A stretch of DNA of 64,000 nt from Monosiga brevicollis MX1 (taxonomy: Eukaryota > Opisthokonta > Choanoflagellata > Craspedida > Salpingoecidae), in contig NW_001865046.1 in NCBI RefSeq assembly GCF_000002865.3, positions 894,820-958,819 on the forward strand, in the 5' to 3' direction. Below are positions 1 to 12,437 of the stretch, in pieces. Within the stretch, counting starts at the first letter, position 1. Every line of letters starts with the position of its first letter. The position numbers were made by a program, and so were the translations under genes. The notes under the pieces are model-generated. The model ran no database searches. It worked only from the letters and a program-made list of their open reading frames with translations, and had not been told where the DNA came from.

Positions 1-1200
1 GCCGGGGGCCCAGTTCGCGAACGGGTGCGCGAGGATTTGCTATCCAGCGCAAAGATTGAAGAAGGGCGGTCGGTCGATCGAAGTTTTCAATCGCTACCAT
101 GTCAGGCTCCAGCACGTCTGGAGGCCGTCTTTGGGTTGCGAGGAAGCGCTTAGGTTTGAGGAAGCGTTTTGAGAGAGGTTTGAGAGACGTCCGTCGGAGC
201 GGAGCGAAAGCTTTGGTGGTGTCTTGAGGTCAATTGAACCAGCTGCGGTCGGCAAGCATTCACAGTGACCAGACCAGGTGCACCGTTAGAATAGCTGTAG
301 AGTCGCTCAATCCCGAGGATAGGGAAAGTCACAAGAGAGCAGAGCACACAGGAGAGCAAGGGGAAGACAGAATGGCAGAGGGCTTGACGTACCTGCGGTC
401 GGCAAGCATTCACAGTGACCAGACCAGGTGCACCGTTAGAATAGCTGTAGAGTCGCTCAATCCCGAGGATAGGGAAAGTGCAACTCGTGCCCGACCGCAG
501 GTGTCACAACAAAGGGAAACAACAGTAGCCACAAGCTTATTGCCCCAGGGCAGCTGCCCAGGCATCGTGGGGACCGCGTCACACGCGGTGTTTACTCATG
601 TGACTGCCACGAGGAGGATCAAGCCCAGGGGGTCCAAAAGTAGGTGTCAATGTGTGAGGTCGTCGTAGCTATGGAATACCAATAGGAAGACCCATAGCGA
701 CCGATGCTGAGTGTGTGCGAAAGCAGTGGGAGTGTTCAAATGCGTGGAAGCACGGATTTGACGCTAACAGAGTACGGTTGGATTTAAACTTTGAACCAAC
801 CCAAGGTGTATGTAGCATGTACAAGTTTGCAAGTCTGTCTCACAGCTTCAATTAAAAACGATAAAAACCATCGCAGAATGGGCATAGCGTCACGCACTGG
901 GATACCAGACAAACTCTCAGTCTTCCTCCCAAGCCCTCGCAGTCAAGATTCGTCACAAGAACGATTGCACAAAAAAAAATCCAAAAAAATTGTCAAAAAA
1001 CCAGTCAGGAATAAGACTCACCCTGCCCTGTTTTTGAAAGCGTTTCTTGACCGGCCCATCCCATCAGCCTTTTTCAAGGGGGGTGGCACAACCAAGGCCC
1101 AAGTCACATGGGCATGCCATACTACAGACTTCTGAGATGACAAATCCAAACAGGCCAGAAAAAAGGAAAACAAAAAACAAAAACAAAAAAAGAAGGCTCT
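1..1200. other. Left-edge stretch without a recognisable gene
   Basis: No reading frame here looks like a conserved protein, and those that exist run through the repeat described separately at 243-479. From about 965 to 1200 the sequence is rich in A-runs and probably lies downstream of the Patched-like gene, which ends at 1201 on the minus strand. I see no RNA gene or mobile element in it. Confidence 0.6.
243..479. repeat. 87-bp direct duplication, 150-bp period
   Basis: Bases 243-329 and 393-479 are identical as far as I can read, starting CTGCGGTCGGC and ending AGGGAAAGT. They are separated by 63 bp of unique sequence. There are only two copies and no flanking inverted repeats. It is most simply a recent local segmental duplication. 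Confidence 0.9.
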
Positions 1201-4200
1201 TATGTCATGTGGACGGAGAAGCGGCGGGACATGACAATGTCGGCGCTGGCATCAACTTCCTCAGCACCATGCTCGTTGGAAGAGTCACCTTGTGGTTCCC
1301 AGGCAGACATGGGGGCCACAGATGTCATTTGTCGTGCTGACGTTGCCATAGTAAAGTCATTCTTAGACTCCACTCCGCTGGCATAGTCCTCATCAAGATA
1401 CTGGTTCACGTTCACGCCGCCGGGACCGACAAGGCTGAGCAAGACCGGAAGCAGGAACACGGCATTCAAGACGCTGACAACAAGCGTGCAAAAGAACATC
1501 TGCAATGCAAACAAATTTTAGGTGAGCGGCCCGAGTTTGGCCGCAGAGCTACACACCCTTGCCTATTATTCTCCCCACTCCGCATTCATTCCGCCAGAAT
1601 GGTGTCGTTGCTACGCACCCCAAAAAAGTATGTGACAATAAAGGGCACGTCGTTGCCAGCAATAAAGCACACCGCCAGAATGGAAGAGACAAAGCCATGA
1701 AACACCGCTGGACCCATCCATGCCAACGAGGCCTTGGCTCGTTCAAGTCGAGATTCCTCTGTGATAGCAAACGTTTTCGGCATGAGCTGGAAATTCAACA
1801 TCAACGTCTCTGAAATGCGGATAGATAGGCGCACAGGGATATGGGCGACAGAGAGATCCACACACCGTTGGTCGCTTTAAACTGATGTGCAATATGCGCT
1901 GTAAATTCCACGGCTACAATTCACATCCAGTTCATAATGCCATGACAGGTTGCTTTGAGACCAGCGGGGAATGTGCTGCGCTGAACATGACATGCGTCCA
2001 CTCACCCATGGCAATGGCGATGCACAAATTGACCAAGCTAAAGGCATTATGTTTGACGCCCCACACCCTACGTAGGGCACAATGGGAGCAAAACAGGAGC
2101 TCTGATCAGATGAACAACTGGCTTGCTTGGTGGCGAGATGTAGGAGAGCCAATTGGCGAGTGGCGTGTCAAAACCAGACTCACGTCATAAGAGACAACAC
2201 CTCCACTTGGATGAAGAAGACGAGCAAAGTGACGAGCAAGCCCGTCGAAGGGCTAAATGAGAAGATGGACGATGCCACAAAGACGCCCACGAGGCACAAG
2301 CCCGCAATCAGCAAGTAGTCGTCGATACTGTGTAGATACTGGTCCCATACGGTAAATACGTAGGATGAGACAAAGGCTTCATAGTCCTCGTCCGACGGGT
2401 TGGCGGTACGATAGGCTCGCGACACTTCGTCCACACGCTCGCGAGTGTCACGAATCGTATCCAGAAAATCATCCGTGTCACGCAGATTGGGGAGATACAC
2501 GACGCCCCGCGTGGCCTTGAGAACGGTGTAGGGGCTTGAGCCTGCTGCGGCCGGGCTGTCAAAAGCCCCGACGAGGGTCAAACAGTCGACCTCTGCGTCT
2601 GTTCGATTGTCAGCACAGACCAGATTGCTAAGCTGTGTCACACCAGCTGCACCCAGCCAAGCCGAGACAGCCGAGTAAAAGGCAGTGTGGTCCGCCATGG
2701 TAGCGCTGTTCATGCACATCAACCCATCCCGAACAAAAAGCCGAGGGGTGAGCGTGCGCGTGATGCGTGTGCAAGCAGGCGCGTAAGTGGGGGGCAGGGT
2801 CAGCAACAGGGCGAGGCCTAGACATACGTTCCGTAGGTGTTGTTCAAGTCATGCAGCCAAAACGAAGCCGAAATTTTAGGCACTTGCTGCACATATGGGC
2901 TCGCTTCCAATGATGCTACCGTATCGAAAATGGCCTGTCCCAAAAGCGCACATTCTCCGAGCCATGAGAATCCCTGGGAAAACGCTCATCTAGCCGCGCT
3001 GGCAGGCACATAACAACCAAAGCCACCAACAGCTTATAACAGAGGACCACCAACCTGTTGCGCGTTGGGAAAATCGCTCGAAACAATGACGAGGTCGCCC
3101 TTGAACATGAGGAAATCGTCTTCCAAGACAACGCTAAAGTCGTTGATGGAAGTGCCCTCGGCTGTGAGCTCCGACACCCGCAAGCCTTGCTGAACATCCG
3201 TTGCGGCTGTGGGAACAAGCAGAACCATGAGCCACCGGGGTAGGTGTACGGTGCAACAGGGTCGCACACGCGAGCAGGGGATGCTTCATCCAGAAGCATC
3301 GAGGTGGCGGATGCACTGACCGTGCCAGATCGATACAGCTGGCCACGCCAAGAACGCGATCAAAATACAGATCCGGCCAGGATTGGAAAGGATGATAGGA
3401 ACAAGGTACTTGTTGAAGAGCTGCTCCACAAATCCTGGTTGCAGCGCCTTGTCCTGGTTGTGGCAGGGTCTGATGCAGGTTTCCGCACGATCGGCCAAAA
3501 CACGATACGCATCCCAGACCAGGACAGGTAGGAAGAGCGTAAAGAGCGCGATAAAGTTGAAAATGACTGCAATGACGAGTTGATAGCAAAACACCTCCAC
3601 CACTTCCACCCGCGTGGCCGAGGCCACCATGAACGCAACTAAAAGCCACCATCGACGTGCGTGAGTTGCATATTGCTGGCAGAGGCCAAAGCGGGATTCA
3701 AGGCAAGGGCACGCACCAAAGTTGATGAGGGTAGTAAAGGCGATGCTCGGTCCCGCTTCACCCATGGCACGGGCGACAACCGCACCCACGGAAGCTGTTT
3801 GACGGACTTCCCGCGCATATGCATGTGCAAGCACAAACATGTCATCGACTCCTGCCAAAGGGAAGACAAAGGGGGGGGATAAGATTGATGAACAGCCAAA
3901 ACAGAGCCAAGCACAGACCACAGACCACAGACAAAGGGGCGCAGACGAGTCGATGCGACATACCAATACCCACGGACATGAATGGGACCACGGCCAGGGA
4001 CAACGGGTTAAAGTCGAGACCAATAAATACGCTAAAGCCCAGTCCAGCAGCTGTGCCCAGGGCAATGACAATGACACCCCAGATGCCAAGGAATACATGC
4101 GTGTACACCGCGCTATAGATGCTGACCATTGACAGCGCCGCCCAAAAGGCCACCACAACAGCGGCCCCCACCACCAGAGCCGTGTCAATGTGCGATGCAT

Positions 4201-7200
4201 CCTCAATCGTATCATCGACGGATCGCTCTGTCAGGTACAGAAAGTTGTCCGAGCTGAAGTTGCTGTCGGCGGCAAAGGCCGTGCCACTAGCGCCCTGGTA
4301 CAGTGCCTACGTGGTCAGCGCGCAATGCCCAGAGGCCCACCGATGAGTTGGGATGGAAGGAGTCGGGCACGTCAGGACAATCGTGCCCACACTTTGGGTT
4401 CAACTATGAGACAGCACAGATGCATCCATCTGAACTGACCTCATAGTACTCGCCCACGGCCGCTTCGTGAGTCAAGTGCATGTGCAAGCGATCAGCACTA
4501 GTCGTGTTGACCCCGAAATTGTCATTGATCAGGCGCTCAAACATGGGATGGTCCTCATTGTAGGTCAGGCACACGCTGCGCATGGCTCCAATCTGGTGTG
4601 CCAGGGGGATGCGATGCAACCAAGGAGCACATGCAAATTATGAGCGAGTATTAATAGCATCACAAGCAAGACAAGCGGGCACGGGCGACCACGCACCTGA
4701 TCAAAAGTGCCGTTGACGGTCGCCGTCGGCAGGTCGCCATAAATCAAGGGCGGAGGAACCTTGCTGGAGGCCCAGGTGAGGAGGCAGGCTTTGATTGTGT
4801 CTCCTGAATAGTCTGACTCTGTGTTGCCTTGCAAACACATGTCTACGGTCACATCAGGGTTGCTTGTAAAGAGGATGGCGTCTGAGATGGCTTGGCGCAC
4901 GGCCGTGTCCGACAGTTCTTGGTAGCTAGGGCGCTGAGAGAAGCCGTAGTTGCCAAAGCGCGTGATGATGGCACGCATCTGGCCGTCGAGTTGCGCGGCT
5001 GTGCCCACTGCAACCTGTACCAACCCCATTACGGTGGCAGCAAAGATCTGACCCTCAGTTGTGCCCAGAAAGGTCGTGCCTGCACCCGAGGCGAGGAGGA
5101 TAACCGTGCCATCCGTGTCTCGATAAAAAGAATTGGGCGAGGCCACAAAGGCGGTAAAGGCATCCGTTTGCGCTGCGGCCGTGCTGCTGCCTGAAGCCAA
5201 GGCCGAAGCATAAGCGGACTCAGCTGCTGCCATGGCAGCCAAGTTGTCTCCCAAATACCAGACCTGACCGGCCGTGCCCTGGTAGTAGACGGCCTGTTTT
5301 GCTGGGTTAGTGACCATAGTTGCGTAGCAGTTGCTAGCGGTGACAAAGTCCTCAAAGTAGCTGGCTTCGTAAAAGAGCTTGACGGCTGGGCCCACAGCCT
5401 GAAGAAGGCGTAGATTGTAGGGATAGTCAAAGGCGCCCTCCGCAAATGGGTCCAAGGGTGTTAGGCGGTTGCAGGGAAACCTGTGAAGCCGCCCGATGGG
5501 CCGAGAGGGCATGAAGAAAGCTGCATGAGTATGTAAAGCCTTGACTTTTTTTTGGGGCCCGAAGGGAGGGGTGTGTGTGTGTGTGTGTGTGGAAGTTTTT
5601 TCATTTGCAGCTGAGAAGTGAAAAGGGAGGGGATGCGCCCTTGACTCATAGCGCCATCTTCTGCTGGCGTGGCGCTCAAGCCAGTGGATAGTGCAAGCCG
5701 TGGATGGGTGGGCGGCACTAACCGATCCACGCCCCAAAGGCGAGGTAAAGTTCGGAGGGTATGGTTCGCTGTCATAATGTCAAAATCCAAAGTACCAGCG
5801 GCCAATCGCTCCTTGGTGATGGCATCAACCAGAGCTGGGATGGCTTCGTTTGTGATTTTGACCATGTACTCGTACGCCTTGACCACAGCGTCGGAGGCCG
5901 ATTGGATCTCAGAATAGGTGTCATTGGTGAAGCTCGTCTGCATAGTGCCCGACACATCGCGTGAGCAAAGGGGTGAGGCGTCGTCAATGCGCAGCAAGGT
6001 AGAGGAAGTGAAACGATGGCCAATACTCTACCGTTTCGGAAAAATAGGTGGCATACGCTTCACTCTCAATGGCCGAAGCGTTGGGTGGCTGGCCTTGTTG
6101 CGTAGGGTCTGTCAAGTATTGTTCTAGAATGTCTTCTCGAATGATGGCTAACGCCTGATAGTCATAGCTCTCGCCGTCGCGGGTGGCGGTGGCATTGACA
6201 ATCAGGTACCACAGGAGGTCGGTTGCGGACATGTATTCGTGCTTGGCTGTCAAAAGGGTCTCCGCACTGGCATCCAGAGGGTCATCAAGCTGGTTCAGGA
6301 CGGCGTAGGCGGCATCCAGACCTGCAATGGCATACTCCGTCGTGGTGATGGAGGGAAACTCAGTGCGCACTTCGGCAAGGGCGGCCGAGGAGGCTTCATA
6401 GTCGTCAATGACAAAGCCGCGCACAGTCTCGGCGAGATTGCTGATTCGGCCTTCCATGAACCTGAGACACAGCAAAGTGATTCAGCCGTGTGGAGTGAAA
6501 TGACACAAGGAGGGAAGGAGGGGAAAAAAAAAAAAAAAGCGCCGAAAGCCTATGGCCAGACGTACTCGCCCGTGCAGGTCGCCAGGTTGGCGTAGGTCGC
6601 TGAGACGATGTGGCCATCAGCAAGGTAGTAGAATTGCTGAGCCGAAAACGCAGCAGTAACGGCAGCTGACATGACGTCGGCTCCCAGCACCACGGTCGAA
6701 TTGACGGTGGCAATGGTGTTAAAGGCCTAGTGTGTGATACGACCCAGTTTTGATACGCACACCAGATGAGGTCAGCTGGCACGCAGGGCCGGCCTGCAAG
6801 GAGAAAGAATCGCAAAGAAGATGAAGAGAAACAGACTAGCATTCAACGAGCGAACGTACGGGCGTGCGGGTGGCGTCACCGGCATTGGTGTTGTAGGCAT
6901 CCTCAAGTTCCGCCTGAGTGGCGTCTGGGTCCTGAATAAAGAGGCTCCACATGTCTGCGAGGCGAGCTTGGTCGAGCGAGTTGTCTTCGGCAAACGAAAG
7001 CGCAGCACCAAGGACGGCGGCCACGCCGACTTGACACGCGCCAGCACCCAAGAGCAGGTCGCTGAGTCCAGAGGCGGTGAAGACGGTGGTCACGGTGGAC
7101 TGAAAAGCGGCTTCGCATTGGGCCAATGCTGCGGCACGAGTTGCGGTATACACGGCGTTGTCCGTCAAGCTTGCCTGCGAGGGAGGGGTTAAGAGCGCAG

Positions 7201-8458
7201 GGCATCATGAGGGCGCTTAGACCATGGGATCTGTGTATGCATGCGGGGTTCGGAGCACAGAGGCGAAAGAGGCGACGCTTGGGTACCGTTTCAGTAGAGG
7301 CCAAGACATCGTTGAGGGTAGATTGATAGACCAGGCCTGATGTGGCGTCTGGTTCATGCGAAAAGATGGAGGCAGCCTACAGCAGGGGCGCCAGGGGTCG
7401 AGGTCAAGGGTTGGGGCCCAAACAGACGAGGAAGGTGCGCCCTCGTGCAAAGATGCACCCTGTAGCCAGCCTTTGCGATACGAATGAATCTGAATGGGGT
7501 GCAAGTCAAACAATTTGACTCGTACCGTGTTCGGGAGAAAGGCATCGGGTACCTCTGGCCGTTCACAGAGGTCGACGGTGTGGACTTGTCGAGTCACATC
7601 GTCACCGTTGGCCTAACAATGGCAGCATCGGTTGCGTGAGGCTTTCAGCGTCTTGCCGAACGGACATCAGACAACGCGGTGCACACGAGAGTACATGAGA
7701 GGTGTGGTGTCGGAACGCACGTCAAGGAGGGTGATGTTGACAGTAATCTGATTGGGGCTGGCAGCGAGGGTGGAGCAAGCGCAATAGACTGATTCGGAAG
7801 CAAAGGGCTCGACTTCGCACGAGGACGGGAGGGCAGCGGCGACGTTGTCGAGGTCGGCACATTTCTCTGTCTCATCGAGCTTGAAAACTGGCGTCAAGCC
7901 GGCTTGAATACTCGCCAGGCTGAGCGTTTTTTTTTTGAAACACGGGTTGAGAAAAAGGGAGCCAAGGCAGACCAGGCCGGTGGTGAGCGCCAAGCCAAGC
8001 CAAGCCAAGCCGAGTTGTTGATGGCCGAGGAGCCAGCGTGACAGGTCTCACGTACGAGGTTTGGGTGGCGACGTTGCCCGAGTCTGAGGTGTGAATGGTG
8101 GCTTGCTGACGGGCCAGCCCACCAAAATATCCGTTGTTGATGGAGAGTTCCGTCTTGAGCTTGTCATTATTGTGAGTGTCTATTCACGGTTCGGGGTGGC
8201 AGAGAGCGCCGCGGATGGCAGAATGAGCAGCCGCACGCGAGCGGGAGTGGACGGGGCGGAGAAAGATCCAAACATACACAATTCTTCAAGGTCAGATTGT
8301 GTCTCGATAAAGTCGGTGCCGTAAATCATGCCGCCCATGAGGGCCGCACCGGCGACAAAGAGGATGGCTTGCACGAGCCGATTCCGAGCCGTGCAGCGAC
8401 CCACATCCGCAAAGTACTTTGTCTGTGCCGCAAAGGCATGATCGATGGTGCTCGTCAT
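1201..8458 (-). CDS. Patched-like RND-family membrane protein with sterol-sensing domain
   Basis: Multi-exon gene, about 21 exons and roughly 1,650 residues. Exons I could join in frame include 8278-8458, 8056-8179, 7685-7919, 7526-7612, 7287-7376, 6860-7174, 6761-6793, 6566-6726, 6032-6461, 5723-5937, 4697-5480, 4440-4592, 3964-4306, 3717-3851, 3321-3638, 3055-3206, 2828-2934 and 2705 to about 2187. The start at 8458 gives a short cytoplasmic leader and TM1 (LVQAILFVAGAALMGGMIYG). The sterol-sensing block spans about 4170-3520 and includes the family motif GVDDMFVLAHA with its paired aspartates in TM4, then INFVAFMVASATRVE. The second repeat, about 2330-1410, has VNLCIAIAM, VDLSVAHI and MGPAVFHGF. 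Patched, Dispatched and NPC1 relatives are proton- or cation-driven lipid/sterol transporters, so that is the likely role. The first extracellular loop is unusually long, about 900 residues. The join near 1860-2000 is not resolved. Subfamily (PTCHD or other) is uncertain. Confidence 0.85.
5573..5592. repeat. (GT)n microsatellite inside an intron of the Patched-like gene
   Basis: About ten GT units lie in the intron between the exons ending at 5723 and starting at 5480 (minus-strand order). It is read as (CA)n on the transcript and lies outside the coding sequence. Confidence 0.9.
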
Positions 8459-9499
8459 GCTAGCGGGAGCTTGCGCCAGGCAACAGACTCGACTCGATGA
8501 AAACACGGGCCGCAGGCGCGCCGGGCAATGATCAAGCGCTCCACGGGGCGCGAACGTCGTCAAGTCGCTGAGGACCGCCCCCGTCCTCGTCGAAGAGTCC
8601 TATCAACAGCATACACCTTGACATGAGTCCAGCATCAAGTTGCCATGTACCTTCCCCTCACACCCTCACACCCTCACACCCTCAGCACCACACAGACAGG
8701 CACACAGACAGACAGAGTACACCCTGTACCCGGCACGAATGCGAGTCCCCCCCGCTGCCGCTCGTCGTCGCCACCGCTACCGTTCCAAACCGTTTTTGCC
8801 GTCTCCCCTCTTTCTCTCTCACACACAGACAGACTTACATTTAAAATTGTATGACAAAGTCGTCCCCACCCCTTGGGTATACGGGCATGCCATCGAACCC
8901 ACACCTGTGGTAGCTCTTGTTGCTGTGAGTGTATTGGATGTGGTCACACAGGTGTGCATGTCGGGTCATACGTATCGGTGGCGTATCCAAACAGGATTGA
9001 GAAAAGTGGGCGGATCACGGATCACACACCCCGACCCGCTTCAGCGGCGCAGCGGGCGCATGTTTCACCCCCTTTTCTTTTGTTTGTTTGTTTGCGCGCC
9101 TCTGTGTGTGTGTGTGTTCGCGCGCTATGCTTCAATCGTCAAGAGGTACAGGTTCTGGCTCAAGCGTGCTTATGTACACCAGTGCATGCAGCGGTCCTCA
9201 TTTGAGAACGCGCGTGTCGTTCGGACTGAACAATTTAAAGTTGAAGAACATTGTTAAATTTAGAGCACTGAATTATCAGCGTCTCAGGGTGGTGCATCAG
9301 CGTTGGCGCCAACAGTGACGACACATTGGGGGAAAATGCAGAAAGTTGAATAATATAAAGATATCATGAGCTTAAATACAAAAGAGTTTGTGAAGGAAAA
9401 TGTAGAGATAATGAAGCTGTACCGAGAGCTGTCGCTCATTCTCCGCTTGTAACCTTTTGGAACGTGTGTGGCAGCGGCGACGGCATCAGACCGACAATC
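8459..9499. promoter_or_regulatory. Divergent intergenic region between Patched-like and SDR genes
   Basis: About 1 kb between two start codons pointing away from each other, so it should hold both promoters. It contains short CTCACACC-type tandem repeats (about 8653-8690), ACAG/ACAGAC runs (about 8694-8715 and 8819-8835) and a GT run near 9103-9116. I could not identify a specific promoter element. Confidence 0.4.
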
Positions 9500-11137
9500 A
9501 TGAGTGCACTGGCTCGATTTCAGGGACTGGCAACGCTGGTTACCGGTGGCGGCGCTGGGATTGGGGCTGCCATTGCCCAGCGCTTGGCCAGCGAGGGTGC
9601 CCGCGTTTGCGTTGTGGACCTGCATGCCGACACGGCAGCGGCCACGGCCAAGGCGCTCCAGGTGCGGCTACCGGATCGCGCTCCTTTTTTGTCCAGCCCT
9701 CTTTGGGATCGGCTGCATCCCTCCTGCCCCCTCGGCCTTGGAGCTTGTTTGGTGCTTTGTGTTGTGCATAGATGGATGGGGTTCCCTCCCCCCCGCTTTG
9801 AAGGATGACTCTCCGGGTTGCACCTGCCAACTGACCCCTGTACCGTTCCATTGCTTCAGGCGGCCGGCGTCGAGGCCGTGTCGGCACAGGTGGACATGTC
9901 GCAGCCCGATGGACCAGCCGCTGCCGTGCATGAGTGCGTACAAGCCTTTGGGCAACTGGATGTTCTGGTACGGACCCTATTCAGCATGTCGCCAAACCCG
10001 GAGCTGCTCTGTGACTTCGAGTGATGATTGATTCGACATGTCATGTGGGGTCACAGGTGAACAATGCCGCTGGCTTTCACTTTGAATCACTGGCCAACTC
10101 GACCGACGCCGACTGGGAGCGGTAGGCTCTTGACCCCTTTACGATGTCCTCCACTGTGCCAAGGGTCATTGTGATGCTGTTGCTAATGACTGGGATTGAT
10201 GCGTTTGGTGTGCCTCCTTTGGTCGACTACATTAGCCTGTTTCGCCTCAATGTGATGGGCTACTCCAACGCAATCAAGGCGGCTCAGCCTCATCTTGAGG
10301 CAACCCAAGGCAGCGTTGTGAACCTGGCCTCGGTCAGCTCCTGTACGTTGCCCTTTTCTTGGCCATTGTTATGGTTGACCCGCCCTGACCCGCCTTGACC
10401 CATTGCACGCCCAGTCAGCTTGGATGCAACGACTCCTCACCCCTGCCTTTGTCCTGCGCTTGTGTAGTTGTGGCTCAGCCAGACATGTTTATTTACAATG
10501 CCACCAAGGGGGCCATTGCCCAGCTGACGCGCTGCTTGGCCTGGGATTTTGCTCCGGTGCGCTTGGCGTGCCAGTGTCGGAACGCATGCCTTGGGTGACA
10601 TCAGCTATGCACCTCTCACGGCAACTCACTTGATCGTACGGGCTTCGCCTGGGTATGGTTGACAGAAGCAAGTCCGCGTAAATGCCGTCGCGCCTGGGGC
10701 CATTTTCACGCCCGCCTCGGTCCGCCACATGGAACGCCTGGGTAGGGCACCCTGCCGCACCACTCCATCCCTTTTACATCTCAGCCCTTGGCTGGCATTG
10801 GCTGGGTTATTGACGATAACTTTTTTTTCCCCCTTGACTTTTTCGCCACCCTTGATGTGAACAGGGATGACAATCGAGGAGGGCAAGAAGGATTTTAGCA
10901 GCGCTTCGCCCATGAACCGCATGGGCCAGCCCGAGGAGGTGCGGTTGCCCCTGGACTATATACTTGCACGCGCACACCAGCACCTTACGACTCACATGTG
11001 CATTGAATGATTGGATGACTGGTCTTGGGCCGTCCACTTTGCAGGTGGCCAGTGCAGTAGCTTTTTTGGCTTCCAAAGATGCCAGCTTCATTACAGGCGA
11101 GATCATTGTCATTGATGGTGGCGCCACCCTGGATTAA
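9500..11137 (+). CDS. Short-chain dehydrogenase/reductase (classical SDR)
   Basis: Eight exons join in frame to 256 residues: 9500-9661, 9860-9967, 10057-10121, 10236-10342, 10468-10556, 10669-10741, 10865-10938 and 11045-11137. The protein has the Rossmann cofactor motif TGGGAGIG near residue 15, then NNAAG, the catalytic-serine region NLASVSS, the active-site YNATK (Tyr-x-x-x-Lys), VNAVAPG, and a C-terminal ITGEIIVIDGGATLD that is typical of FabG-like SDRs. The length is normal for the family. These enzymes oxidise or reduce alcohols and ketones with NAD(P). The acidic residue after beta-2 (VVDLHAD) suggests NAD(H) rather than NADP(H). The substrate cannot be deduced. No targeting signal is seen. 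Confidence 0.93.
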
Positions 11138-11468
11138 AGCCCCCAACTCAATCATTGAGTTGCTTCTGCGCCCGTCGCTCGTACTGACCGCAAGGGTCAA
11201 CTCTCTTGTTGCGCCTTTCTTTGAAATCAAAATATCCGACGTAAACACACATGGTCACGGCGGATGCCATATCAATATCAAAGGTGAGCAAAACACAGCA
11301 TCCGTGATGGCCAGCCCAAAGTTCATGCAGTCATCGCTCAGAAAGACCTCAGAGCCAGGCACCGAGGCTCTGGCCTTGGTCGCACAGAACCAGTGAGACA
11401 GATAGACCAAATCGACCAACGTGTTTCTGCCTTGAAAGTCAGTGACACTTTCTTCATTTTTTTTTCGT

Positions 11469-11494
11469 CACACACACGCACACACACACACACC
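11469..11494. repeat. (CA)n microsatellite upstream of the GGCT-like gene
   Basis: An imperfect CA run ends 12 bp before the ATG at 11507, so it probably lies in the 5' UTR or core promoter. Confidence 0.85.
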
Positions 11495-11506
11495 TCGCTC
11501 AGTATC

Positions 11507-12437
11507 ATGGCTTCGCGCACGCTGGCAGCAGCCGTGGCCTCGGCCAAAACGGCCATGCCTGTTCACTATGTATTTAGCTATGGTTCTAATGGGATGAAAC
11601 AACTGCAGGCACGTGTTCATGCGGCTGTACCTCTTCCCAGTTGGCCAGCTTACGTGGCCAACTATACGCGCATCTTCTGCCTCCGCTCCCTGAACTGGGG
11701 CGGTTCAGTCGCGAGTATCTACCCAGCTCCGGACCATCGCGTGATGGGTTCACTGACCGCGCTGACACCTGAGCAACTGGAGCGCCTCGATGTGTTTGAA
11801 GCCGGCTACACTCGGGAACCCGTCATGGCGACCATCAGTGACCAGAGCGGCGAAGAACACCATGTTGCTGCCTCCGTCTATGTCGCCACCAACCCCGAGT
11901 GGCGTGGTCCGCCTAGTCCAGCCTACCTGACAGCCATTGCCAAAACATTACGGGAGCAGCATCCCGACTTTGACGGGCGCTTGCCCATTTGGGGTCTTGT
12001 TGAGGCCAAGTTGCGCGAAGTTGACGTGTATGTGCATCCGTCCAGCCACAAAGCACTGGAACTGCCTGCCTTTCTATACGAGCTTGGCACCTCATTAAAG
12101 CATCCCTGGATCATGCCCACGAGTTTGACTCCCCTGATGGACGCGGTAAGGCATGTGCCGGGGTCAAGAGGCTTTGCGGTGATTTTGTTTGCTTTGCCAG
12201 CTGGTCCCGACGCTCATTGCAATTACCCTCGTTACTGCTTGGTAGCTTGCAGCCGGCGGCTGTAGCTCAATGGCTGATCTCCAAGCCATGGGCAGCACAG
12301 GACGAGCCGCCATGTTGCGGTCCGTATTTGCGCACGCCGTGGCCAAGGGCAAGCACGCTCCCCTGGAGGAGACAGTAGAGGAGGCCATTCAACTCGTCGA
12401 TGCATGGCTCGCGGATGCAACCAAGCCTGCAAATTAA
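11507..12437 (+). CDS. Gamma-glutamylcyclotransferase-like (AIG2/GGCT fold) protein
   Basis: Two exons, 11507-12145 and 12246-12437, separated by a 100-bp intron whose acceptor (GCTTGGTAG) is the one that keeps the frame. The product is about 276 residues. It has the N-terminal nucleotide-style loop FSYGSN found in the GGCT/AIG2 superfamily, and the LERLDVFEAGYTREPV segment. In that segment the glutamate after Phe fits the catalytic Glu of the family, which releases 5-oxoproline from gamma-glutamyl compounds. A nearer acceptor at 12201 would end the protein early, after 15 more codons; it is less likely because the 12246 exon has clear coding character (HAVAKGKHAPLEETVEEA). The substrate (gamma-glutamyl amino acid, glutathione or gamma-glutamylamine) is not determined. 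The gene lies 370 bp after the SDR gene on the same strand but has its own promoter space. Confidence 0.8.

Noticed and set aside
243-479. CRISPR-like spacing of two repeats
   Set aside because: Only two copies, too long, and the genome is eukaryotic.
234-668. A 144-codon plus-strand frame across the duplicated 87-bp unit
   Set aside because: The product is itself duplicated but matches nothing, has no typical gene context and sits on a local duplication.
8623-9318. Overlapping open frames in the divergent region (SLTPSHPHT and similar)
   Set aside because: They come from CTCACACC and ACAGAC tandem repeats.
12201-12245. Alternative short 3' exon of the GGCT-like gene ending LVTAW
   Set aside because: It uses a good acceptor but ends early; the 12246 acceptor keeps a longer exon with strong coding character.
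12262-12300. tRNA-like TAGCTCAATGGC string
   Set aside because: No matching acceptor stem or anticodon arm, and the stretch codes in frame for the GGCT-like protein.
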